Assembly: GCA_002492295.1 (NCBI GenBank)
Contig: DKYC01000098.1
Coordinates: forward strand, 1-8,060
Source of the DNA: Lachnospiraceae bacterium UBA7110
GTDB lineage: Bacteria > Bacillota > Clostridia > Lachnospirales > Lachnospiraceae
DNA: 8,060 nucleotides
Direction: 5' to 3'
The notes under the pieces were generated by a model that was given only the letters and a program-made list of their open reading frames with translations, did not search any database and was not told the origin of the DNA. The position numbers and the translations under genes were made by a program. The number at the start of each line of letters is the position of its first letter. Within the stretch, counting starts at the first letter, position 1. Shown here one piece after another: positions 1 through 4,960 of this stretch.

Positions 1-22
1 TGGAAAATAAAAGAGAATATGT

Positions 23-66
23 AAAAAAAGATAATTTTAAAATATCTTTTATAAATATCTTTTTTT
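23..66. repeat. AT-rich inverted and direct repeat
   Basis: AAAAAAAGATA (23-33) is the exact reverse complement of TATCTTTTTTT (56-66), giving 11-bp arms. The same left arm also pairs over 8 bp with TATCTTTT at 43-50, because AAATATCTTTT occurs twice with a 13-bp period (40-50 and 53-63). The closing hairpin has almost no GC but ends in a T run, so it could be a weak terminator for a gene left of the window or simply an AT-rich upstream element for the next promoter. No function can be assigned from sequence alone. Confidence 0.45.
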
Positions 67-71
67 CTTTC

Positions 72-100
72 TTGAAACCCGTTCGGGAGTATGTTAAGAT
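72..100 (+). promoter_or_regulatory. Sigma-A promoter with extended -10 for the TetR gene
   Basis: The -35 box TTGAAA (72-77) lies 17 bp from the -10 box TAAGAT (95-100). The -10 box is preceded by TGT (92-94), making an extended -10. The predicted transcript start is near 107, giving a leader of about 40 nt before the ATG at 148. Confidence 0.6.
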
Positions 101-130
101 ATGTATTAATCGACTGAAAAAGTCAACGAT
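78..130. promoter_or_regulatory. Candidate TetR autoregulatory operators
   Basis: Two short dyads overlap the promoter. CCCGTTCGGG (78-87) is a perfect 10-bp palindrome inside the -35/-10 spacer. A second, interrupted dyad covers the predicted transcript start: ATCGACT (109-115) can pair with AGTC (121-124) and GAT (128-130), with a 3-nt bulge. TetR-family proteins often repress their own gene from sites in such positions. That either dyad is the operator is inference. Confidence 0.3.
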
Positions 131-137
131 ATAATAT

Positions 138-142
138 GGAGG
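138..142 (+). promoter_or_regulatory. Shine-Dalgarno that decides the TetR start
   Basis: GGAGG (138-142) sits 5 nt before the ATG at 148. It overlaps and follows the in-frame ATG at 136, which therefore cannot use it and has no other ribosome binding site. The start at 148 is preferred. Confidence 0.8.
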
Positions 143-147
143 TTTGG

Positions 148-780
148 ATGAACGAGAAGTTTTTTGATCTTGCGAGGGAAAAGCAGGACAGGATGATAAA
201 CGGAGCAATTGAGGTATTTGCGAAAAACGGATATAAGCATGCTGCCACGGATGACATGGTAAAGGCTGTCGGGGTAAGCAAGGGGCTTTGGTTCCATTAT
301 TTTGGTTCGAAGGAAGGGATATATGTATTTGTGTACGATTACAGTGTAAAATATATGATGCTTGAGCTTTCGACCGTGGTTGACGAGAGCGAGACGGATT
401 ACTTTGAGATGGTGCGTCAGATTGAGCAGGTAAAGGCGCGGGTAAGAAAAAGCTATCCGTATATGCCGGCGTTTTTAAAGACGGCGGAGTATGAAACGGA
501 CGAAACGGTCATGCAAAAGACAGCGGATGTAAGGAGGATTTACAGGGAGCGTATGGACAGTCTGTTAAAAAGTGCGGAGATTGGGAGCATCTTAGACAGG
601 GCAAGGCGTGAGCGTGTCAAAAAAATACTTGCATACAGCATTGACGGTATTACATGGGAAAAACGGGGGTCTGACCCGGATGCGGTGTACCGGGAGATAA
701 AAACGTACATAGACTGCATGCGCGATTTGACAAAAGGGCTTTTGGGGCAGGAACAGGACGGAATGATTGGACTTCGGTAA
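148..780 (+). CDS. TetR/AcrR-family transcriptional regulator
   Basis: Predicted 210-residue cytoplasmic DNA-binding regulator, a typical TetR-family length. The N-terminal three-helix domain spans about residues 10-60: an amphipathic first helix (AIEVFAKNGY, 20-29), then the turn and recognition helix ending in VSKGLWFHYFGSKEGIY (43-59), the hallmark of the family. The remaining roughly 150 helical residues would form the ligand-binding and dimerisation domain; this part is too variable to name a ligand. The start at 148 is chosen because GGAGG lies 5 nt upstream. The gene has its own promoter with small dyads that may be autoregulatory. The next gene, a PfkB-fold protein, is 137 bp downstream in the same direction but has a separate promoter. 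No obvious efflux pump or enzyme target is adjacent. Family assignment is firm; target and ligand are unknown. Confidence 0.9.
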   Translation: MNEKFFDLAREKQDRMINGAIEVFAKNGYKHAATDDMVKAVGVSKGLWFHYFGSKEGIYVFVYDYSVKYMMLELSTVVDESETDYFEMVRQIEQVKARVRKSYPYMPAFLKTAEYETDETVMQKTADVRRIYRERMDSLLKSAEIGSILDRARRERVKKILAYSIDGITWEKRGSDPDAVYREIKTYIDCMRDLTKGLLGQEQDGMIGLR

Positions 781-826
781 AAGTTGATAAAAATTTAGCA
801 AATATATATGAAACTTTTAATAAATA

Positions 827-835
827 TGTTATAAT
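827..835 (+). promoter_or_regulatory. Extended -10 promoter for the PfkB-like gene
   Basis: TGTTATAAT (827-835) combines a TG extension with a perfect TATAAT hexamer (830-835). No good -35 is seen at 16-18 bp, which is usual for extended -10 promoters. The transcript would start near 841-842, giving a leader of about 76 nt to the ATG at 918. Confidence 0.6.
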
Positions 836-841
836 GAATAT

Positions 842-925
842 ATGAAGAGGCTGCCTTTTTACGGCTCGGAATTTGACAAAGGAGAACTGGCGGCTTTTGG
901 AAGGATGGTGATGTGTAATGAGTAA
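842..925 (+). CDS. Possible 27-residue leader ORF overlapping the kinase start
   Basis: An ATG at 842 opens a 27-codon frame (begins MKRLPFYG, ends MVMCNE) that stops with TAA at 923-925. It overlaps the start codon of the downstream gene (918) by 8 nt in another frame. Such an overlap would allow translational coupling. Against it, the predicted transcript begins almost exactly at this ATG, so there is no ribosome binding site and it would have to be leaderless. It resembles no family I recognise and may be chance. Confidence 0.2.
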   Translation: MKRLPFYGSEFDKGELAAFGRMVMCNE

Positions 926-1835
926 ATTTCTGGTAGCAGGTTTTGTGCAGTTTGAGACAATCGTAAAGGTGGATGACCTTCCGTTGCCGTATAAAGAATT
1001 TGAGAGTATCCCGGAGACAATCAACACGGATATCGGGGGCGCCGGATTTAATGAGGCAATGGCACTCCGGTGGCTTGGCGATGAAGTGGATTTTATGAGC
1101 ATGGTGGCAAAAAACATGTCAAGAACACAGATTCACGCATATCTTGAAAAAAATGAAGTAAATCTGAGTACGGATTATGTGCTGCAGAAGCTCGACGGTA
1201 TGCCGACGGCGGTAGTGCTTTATAAATCAAGCGGTAAAAAGCAGGTTTTTGAGGATGTAAAGGATATCAGGACAGTAGAATATGATTTTAATTTGTTTGA
1301 GAGGCAGATTCAGGACAAGGATATGGTGCTTATGTCAAACTGTAATTTCTGCCGTCCGCTGCTGGCGCTTGCAAAAAAATACAGGAAACCGATTGCGTTG
1401 AATGTGAGAAGCATGCGTGCGGAGAAAATTGCAAATAAGGCGGATTTTCTGGCAGCTGCGGATATTGTTTACATAAGCGATGACGATTTGGAAGGCGATC
1501 CCTATGACTGCATCAATGAGTGCAGGAAAAAATATGACCCGGAAATCATTATTATGGGCATGGGCTCACAGGGGGTTATTCTTTACATGAGAGAGGATAA
1601 CAGCGTGATTGAATACAAGCCTGTTAAGACGTATGAAGTAGTGAATACGGTGGGGGCAGGAAATGCGATTTTTTCTGCGTTTCTGCATTATTATGTAAAG
1701 ACAAAGGATGCAAGGGATGCGATAAAAAATGCACTGCTGTTTGTATCCTATAAGATTAGTTTTGTGGGTACCTCGAATGGATTTATGACGGAAGAACAGA
1801 TTGAACAGTGGAGAAAACTTATTTGGAAGGAATAA
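918..1835 (+). CDS. PfkB/ribokinase-fold protein with altered catalytic motif
   Basis: A 305-residue protein of the PfkB carbohydrate kinase family, normal length. The N-terminal beta strand (VAGFVQFETIVKV, 6-18) and the GGAGFNEA motif (40-47) match the first family signature; GMGSQG and VNTVGAGNA (242-250) match the C-terminal region with the second signature and anion hole. In active members this last motif reads DTxGAGD, its final Asp being the catalytic base; here it is Asn249, and the leading Asp is Asn243. The N-terminal Asn-x-Asp pair that contacts the sugar in ribokinase aligns with Gln11 and Glu13. It may therefore be a pseudokinase, a sugar or nucleoside sensor, or a divergent enzyme; the substrate cannot be named. 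The start at 918 is the only choice, with an in-frame stop at 909-911 and AAGGA at 901-905. Transcription probably starts from the extended -10 at 827-835 and ends at the palindrome at 1845-1906. Confidence 0.85.
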   Translation: MSKFLVAGFVQFETIVKVDDLPLPYKEFESIPETINTDIGGAGFNEAMALRWLGDEVDFMSMVAKNMSRTQIHAYLEKNEVNLSTDYVLQKLDGMPTAVVLYKSSGKKQVFEDVKDIRTVEYDFNLFERQIQDKDMVLMSNCNFCRPLLALAKKYRKPIALNVRSMRAEKIANKADFLAAADIVYISDDDLEGDPYDCINECRKKYDPEIIIMGMGSQGVILYMREDNSVIEYKPVKTYEVVNTVGAGNAIFSAFLHYYVKTKDARDAIKNALLFVSYKISFVGTSNGFMTEEQIEQWRKLIWKE

Positions 1836-1844
1836 AAACCATTT

Positions 1845-1906
1845 AAAATAACCATTTAAAAAGAAGACCGCGCAGCTGCGCGGTTTTCTTTTTAAATGGT
1901 TATTTT
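1845..1906. terminator. 62-bp palindrome, bidirectional terminator
   Basis: Every base from 1845 to 1875 pairs with 1876-1906 about a centre at 1875.5, apart from one G-T at 1866/1885. The GC-rich core ACCGCGCAG/CTGCGCGGT (1867-1884) is followed by TTTCTTTTT on the plus strand and by a matching T-rich run on the minus strand, so it can terminate both the PfkB-like gene (stop at 1835) and the convergent gene ending at 1927. AACCATTTAAAA also occurs a second time just before the palindrome (1837-1848), so the outer arm has two possible partners. Confidence 0.88.
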
Positions 1907-1926
1907 GACTGATTAGAAGGGGACAG

Positions 1927-2631
1927 TTAACCGGTCATGTAAATAAAACGCAGAAAGGCGATGACGTTTTCCGTTTTATCGGAGTTTACAATGAAACTGA
2001 ACACAGGTTCTTTGTCCGTATAATAGTGGTATTCATTGAGCTTTGGGGCATCAGAAACATAAATGCCGACGGGAATGCGTTCGCCGCTGCCGGTTTCGGC
2101 ATAGTAAAGCTGCTCCTGGTATCGTTCCAGCAAATCCTCCGGAAGGATTGCCGTGATGTTGCCAAGGCAGTCACATTTACTAAAATAGTCAATGGTGTCT
2201 GTATCGCCGACAATCACGTCAACATCATTTGCCGTAATCGAAGCCATCGCTTTTTCCAGTCCCGCGTATGTGTCCAAATCGGAAAAATCTGCGGAATAGA
2301 CCATGCTCGAGTCGATATAGGCGTTCTGCCTGGACGTGTCAATCCCCATAAACTCCACAAACCTGTCAATCAGCTCCGTATCCGACGAATTTCCTGTATC
2401 ATTGTAAAAAAAAGCGCCAAAGGCAGTGTCCCGCGGTGCGGTAAGCATTGTATATGCAAGCGAGCCCAAAAAGGCACATATCACGGCCACGATGACCGTA
2501 GTCATCAGGTAGTAGTCTTTAAAATACAAGAGCTTGTCTTTTAAGGATGCATTTTTCAGCTTTGCGTTCTGCTCCCTTATCTCATCGGACAGGGACTGGT
2601 TTTTGTCACGGTTTTTATTGTAAACCTCCAT
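1927..2631 (-). CDS. Single-pass membrane protein with large extracytoplasmic domain
   Basis: A 234-residue protein whose family I cannot name. Residues 1-40 are hydrophilic and charged (cytoplasmic, possibly coiled-coil: DEIREQNAKLKNASLKDKL). A single strong membrane segment spans about 42-63 (LMTTVIVAVICAFLGSLAY). The remaining 170 residues are acidic and probably face outward. They contain a stretch of hydrophobic and acidic residues, DVDVIVGDTDTIDYF (136-150), followed by LPEDLL (163-168), reminiscent of solute-binding-protein folds; this is a loose resemblance, not a motif match. Two cysteines (153, 155) form CDC. The start at 2631 is preferred over an upstream in-frame ATG at 2703 because GGAGG (2641-2637) lies 5 nt before it, while the ATG at 2703 overlaps the predicted -35 box. 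It is transcribed divergently from the membrane protein at 2828 and shares a repeat-rich promoter region with it. Confidence 0.75.
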   Translation of the reverse strand: MEVYNKNRDKNQSLSDEIREQNAKLKNASLKDKLLYFKDYYLMTTVIVAVICAFLGSLAYTMLTAPRDTAFGAFFYNDTGNSSDTELIDRFVEFMGIDTSRQNAYIDSSMVYSADFSDLDTYAGLEKAMASITANDVDVIVGDTDTIDYFSKCDCLGNITAILPEDLLERYQEQLYYAETGSGERIPVGIYVSDAPKLNEYHYYTDKEPVFSFIVNSDKTENVIAFLRFIYMTG

Positions 2632-2636
2632 AAGAG

Positions 2637-2641
2637 CCTCC
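2637..2641 (-). promoter_or_regulatory. Shine-Dalgarno that decides the minus-strand start
   Basis: CCTCC on the plus strand reads GGAGG on the minus strand, 5 nt before the ATG at 2631-2629. It supports this start over the in-frame ATG 24 codons upstream. Confidence 0.8.
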
Positions 2642-2665
2642 GTTTCTTTGCCATTGTTTCCATAT

Positions 2666-2686
2666 ATAAAAAGATGATATATTCTA
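2666..2686. repeat. 21-bp direct repeat, copy 1
   Basis: The core ATAAAAAGATGAT (2666-2678) recurs exactly at 2765-2777; over 21 bp the two copies match at 19 positions. This copy contains the predicted -10 box of the minus-strand gene (2676-2681). Confidence 0.65.
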
Positions 2687-2703
2687 TGCAGGCAGAATGT
2701 CAA
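2676..2703 (-). promoter_or_regulatory. Sigma-A promoter for the minus-strand membrane protein
   Basis: On the minus strand a perfect -35 TTGACA (2703-2698) is followed after 16 bp by TATATC (2681-2676), a 4/6 match to the -10 consensus. The predicted start near 2669 gives a leader of about 38 nt. Confidence 0.55.
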
Positions 2704-2706
2704 TTA

Positions 2707-2748
2707 AATTTTTCTAAAAGAATTTTTCCAAAAGAATTTTCCGAAAAG
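2707..2748. repeat. Three tandem 14-bp repeats between divergent promoters
   Basis: AATTTTTCTAAAAG (2707-2720), AATTTTTCCAAAAG (2721-2734) and AATTTTCCGAAAAG (2735-2748) lie head to tail without gaps. Copies 1 and 2 differ at one base, copies 2 and 3 at two. Each has a TTTT-n3-AAAA core; the third is a perfect 11-bp dyad, TTTTC-C-GAAAA (2737-2747). The array begins 4 bp upstream of the minus-strand -35 and ends 12 bp from the plus-strand -35. It could be a regulator binding array or an AT-rich UP element. Confidence 0.85.
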
Positions 2749-2760
2749 GCAGGGAAAGGC

Positions 2761-2789
2761 TTGCATAAAAAGATGATTTATTTTAAGAT
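2761..2789 (+). promoter_or_regulatory. Probable promoter for the small membrane protein
   Basis: TTGCAT (2761-2766, 3/6 match) and TAAGAT (2784-2789, 4/6 match) are separated by 17 bp. The predicted start near 2796 leaves about 32 nt before the ATG at 2828. It is weak by consensus and may need an activator or the AT-rich upstream repeats. Confidence 0.4.
2765..2785. repeat. 21-bp direct repeat, copy 2
   Basis: This is the second copy of the element at 2666-2686, matching at 19 of 21 bases in the same orientation. Here it covers the end of the -35 box, the spacer and the first bases of the -10 of the plus-strand promoter. Confidence 0.65.
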
Positions 2790-2827
2790 ATAAGAGATAT
2801 CAAAACGGAAACGAATTAAGGAAGGAT

Positions 2828-3337
2828 ATGAGTATTGACATGAATGACAGTTACAAGGAACTGCTGGTAAAAAGGGAGAGAGGGGTTCAGGGGACGGTGA
2901 TGCGGATTGTATGCGTTGTGCCTACGGTGCTGCTTGCACTGCTTACGCTTTCCGGAAACCTGATTGTGTTTATAGCAACGGTTGCTTTGGGGATATTTGA
3001 TTACTTTGTGTTCCAGTGGACGGATGTAGAGTTTGAGTACCTATACCTTGACAAGGAAATAACGGTGGACAAGGTTATGGCGAAGACAAGAAGAAAGCGC
3101 GCCGCGGTTTTGGATGTGAATAAAATCGAGATTATGGCGCCGCAAAATTCAGGTCAGCTTACCTATTATAAAAACAGGCAGGTAAAAACAGTGGATTTAA
3201 GTGCAGGACACGACCTTCCCGACCAAAAGCTCTACATGGTGTACTATGAGGGAAACCAGTGTTTCCTGCTTAATCTGGATGACGACTTTGCAAAAACCGT
3301 GAAATCGGTGGCTCCAAGAAAGGTTTATATGGAATAA
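2828..3337 (+). CDS. Small two-TM membrane protein, PH-like C-terminal domain possible
   Basis: A 169-residue protein resembling uncharacterised Lachnospiraceae membrane proteins (I think of DUF6106, from memory only). After a charged N-terminus (1-24) two hydrophobic segments, about 25-41 and 45-62, form a helical hairpin split by SGN (42-44). Both ends would then face the cytoplasm. The C-terminal 105 residues alternate short hydrophobic strands with charged turns (VEFEYLYLDKEITVDKVM, 67-84, then the basic run KTRRKRA and KIEIMAP), a pattern like bacterial PH-type domains attached to membrane hairpins; this is inference. AAGGA (2818-2822) lies 5 nt before the ATG. A second in-frame ATG at 2840 is less well placed. 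The gene is divergent from the minus-strand membrane protein and ends just 8 bp before the guaB -35 box. No function is assigned. Confidence 0.75.
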   Translation: MSIDMNDSYKELLVKRERGVQGTVMRIVCVVPTVLLALLTLSGNLIVFIATVALGIFDYFVFQWTDVEFEYLYLDKEITVDKVMAKTRRKRAAVLDVNKIEIMAPQNSGQLTYYKNRQVKTVDLSAGHDLPDQKLYMVYYEGNQCFLLNLDDDFAKTVKSVAPRKVYME

Positions 3338-3345
3338 TTTTGGGC

Positions 3346-3374
3346 TTGACAAGCAGGGTACGCTTTAGTATAAT
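3346..3374 (+). promoter_or_regulatory. Perfect-consensus sigma-A promoter of guaB
   Basis: TTGACA (3346-3351), a 17-bp spacer and TATAAT (3369-3374) match the consensus at all 12 positions. The predicted start near 3381 gives a leader of only about 50 nt, too short for a guanine riboswitch with an expression platform. AGGAGG (3419-3424) lies 7 nt from the ATG. Confidence 0.9.
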
Positions 3375-3431
3375 TTTAAAAATATTTTCAAATCAAATTG
3401 TTCACTTATTCATTTCATAGGAGGAAAAAAA

Positions 3432-4886
3432 ATGGGTCAGATAATTGGCAAAGGAATTACATTTGACGATGTACTTTTGGTACCGAGCTATTCACAGGTA
3501 ATACCGAATCAGGTCGATCTTTCTACTTGGCTGACAAAGAAAATCAGGCTGAACATTCCGATGATGAGCGCGGGAATGGATACGGTAACAGAGCACAGAA
3601 TGGCGATTGCGATGGCAAGGCAGGGTGGTATTGGTATCATTCATAAAAACATGTCGATTGAAGAACAGGCTGACGAGGTAGACAAGGTGAAACGCTCCGA
3701 AAACGGGGTTATCACGGATCCATTTTCACTGACTCCAGAACATACGCTTGCCGATGCGGATGCGCTGATGGCAAAATTCAGGATTTCCGGCGTGCCGATT
3801 ACGGAAGGCAGAAAGCTTGTCGGAATTATCACAAACCGTGATTTGAAATTTGAGACAGATTATACAAAGAAAGTCAAAGAGTCCATGACATCCGAAGGGC
3901 TTGTCACGGCAAGGGAGGGCATTACGCTTGAGGAGGCAAAGAAAATTCTCGCGGAGGCGAGAAAGGAGAAGCTTCCTATTGTAGATAAGGATTATAACCT
4001 AAAAGGTCTGATAACGATAAAGGACATTGAAAAGACAATCAAGTATCCCCTCGCGGCAAAGGATTCGCAGGGAAGGCTGCTGTGCGGGGCGGGGGTTGGA
4101 ATTACCGCAAATGTGCTGGAGCGCGTGGAAGCACTGGTAGGTGCGAAGGTTGACGTGGTTGTGCTTGACAGTGCACACGGGCATTCGGAGAATGTGCTTC
4201 GATGCCTGCGCATGATTAAGGAAGCATATCCGGATTTGCAGGTGATTGCAGGCAATGTCGCTACGGGAGAGGGAACAAAAGCATTGATTGAGGCAGGCGC
4301 GGATGCGGTTAAGGTCGGGATAGGTCCTGGCTCCATTTGTACGACGCGTGTTGTGGCAGGTATCGGTGTGCCGCAGATTACCGCAATTATGGACTCGTAT
4401 GCAGTTGCGAAGGAATATGGCATTCCGATTATTGCGGACGGCGGTATCAAGTATTCCGGCGATATGACGAAAGCAATCGCGGCGGGCGGAAATGTCTGCA
4501 TGATGGGCAGCATTTTTGCGGGATGCGAGGAGAGCCCGGGGACATTCGAGCTGTTTCAGGGAAGAAAATATAAGGTATACAGAGGTATGGGCTCTATTGC
4601 AGCCATGGAGAACGGGAGCAAGGACCGTTATTTCCAAACGGATGCAAAGAAGCTTGTTCCGGAAGGCGTGGAGGGACGCGTTGCCTACAAGGGAAATGTG
4701 GAGGATACGGTATTCCAGCTGATGGGCGGTCTGCGTTCCGGCATGGGCTACTGCGGGACACAGACGATAGAGGAGCTTAAGGAAAACGGTAAATTTGTGC
4801 AGATTTCCGCTGCGGCATTGCGGGAGAGTCATCCGCATGATATTCACATTACCAAAGAGGCACCTAATTATAGCGTGGAAGAATAA
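3432..4886 (+). CDS. guaB: Inosine-5'-monophosphate dehydrogenase
   Basis: Oxidises IMP to XMP with NAD+, the committed step of guanine nucleotide synthesis; cytosolic, normally a tetramer. At 484 residues it has the usual bacterial length. A TIM barrel (about 1-92 and 206-484) is interrupted by two CBS domains (about 93-150 and 151-205), which bind adenine or guanine nucleotides and modulate activity in this family. Visible catalytic features are the loop GPGSICTTR with nucleophile Cys303, the phosphate-binding segments ADGGIKYSGD and MMGS, the flap with the Arg399-Tyr400 dyad in DRYFQ, and PEGVEGRVAYKG. All key residues are intact. The promoter is perfect consensus and the ribosome binding site is AGGAGG with 7-nt spacing, so strong, fairly constant expression is expected. 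The gene appears monocistronic, followed 4 bp later by a hairpin terminator. Confidence 0.98.
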   Translation: MGQIIGKGITFDDVLLVPSYSQVIPNQVDLSTWLTKKIRLNIPMMSAGMDTVTEHRMAIAMARQGGIGIIHKNMSIEEQADEVDKVKRSENGVITDPFSLTPEHTLADADALMAKFRISGVPITEGRKLVGIITNRDLKFETDYTKKVKESMTSEGLVTAREGITLEEAKKILAEARKEKLPIVDKDYNLKGLITIKDIEKTIKYPLAAKDSQGRLLCGAGVGITANVLERVEALVGAKVDVVVLDSAHGHSENVLRCLRMIKEAYPDLQVIAGNVATGEGTKALIEAGADAVKVGIGPGSICTTRVVAGIGVPQITAIMDSYAVAKEYGIPIIADGGIKYSGDMTKAIAAGGNVCMMGSIFAGCEESPGTFELFQGRKYKVYRGMGSIAAMENGSKDRYFQTDAKKLVPEGVEGRVAYKGNVEDTVFQLMGGLRSGMGYCGTQTIEELKENGKFVQISAAALRESHPHDIHITKEAPNYSVEE

Positions 4887-4890
4887 AAAC

Positions 4891-4925
4891 AACGCTGTCA
4901 CGTTTTCCGTGGCAGCGTTTGTATT
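4891..4925 (+). terminator. Rho-independent terminator of guaB
   Basis: AACGCTGTCACG (4891-4902) pairs with CGTGGCAGCGTT (4908-4919) over 12 bp with one G-U pair and a TTTTC loop. The tail (TGTATTGT) is only moderately T-rich, so some readthrough into the next genes is possible. Confidence 0.8.
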
Positions 4926-4960
4926 GTACCGGATAAAAGACGGGGAGGATTTTTGCAGTT

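Noticed and set aside
136..147. Start of the TetR gene at the ATG at 136
   Set aside because: The GGAGG at 138-142 lies inside the first codons from this ATG and serves the ATG at 148; no ribosome binding site precedes 136.
778..819. Inverted repeat TAAAAGTT/AACTTTTA as a terminator of the TetR gene
   Set aside because: The arms are 8 bp, AT-rich, separated by 26 nt and overlap the stop codon; no T run or GC core follows. Readthrough into the next gene is possible.
2632..2703. Longer minus-strand protein starting at 2703
   Set aside because: That ATG overlaps the predicted TTGACA box and has no ribosome binding site; GGAGG at 2641-2637 fits the start at 2631.
3381..3431. Purine riboswitch in the guaB leader
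   Set aside because: About 50 nt is too short for aptamer plus expression platform, and no conserved aptamer core or terminator hairpin is visible.
3999..4901. Large antisense frame of 300 codons opposite guaB
   Set aside because: It is rich in Cys, His and Arg as expected from reading a GC-biased gene backwards, resembles no family, and lies opposite an unmistakable IMP dehydrogenase.
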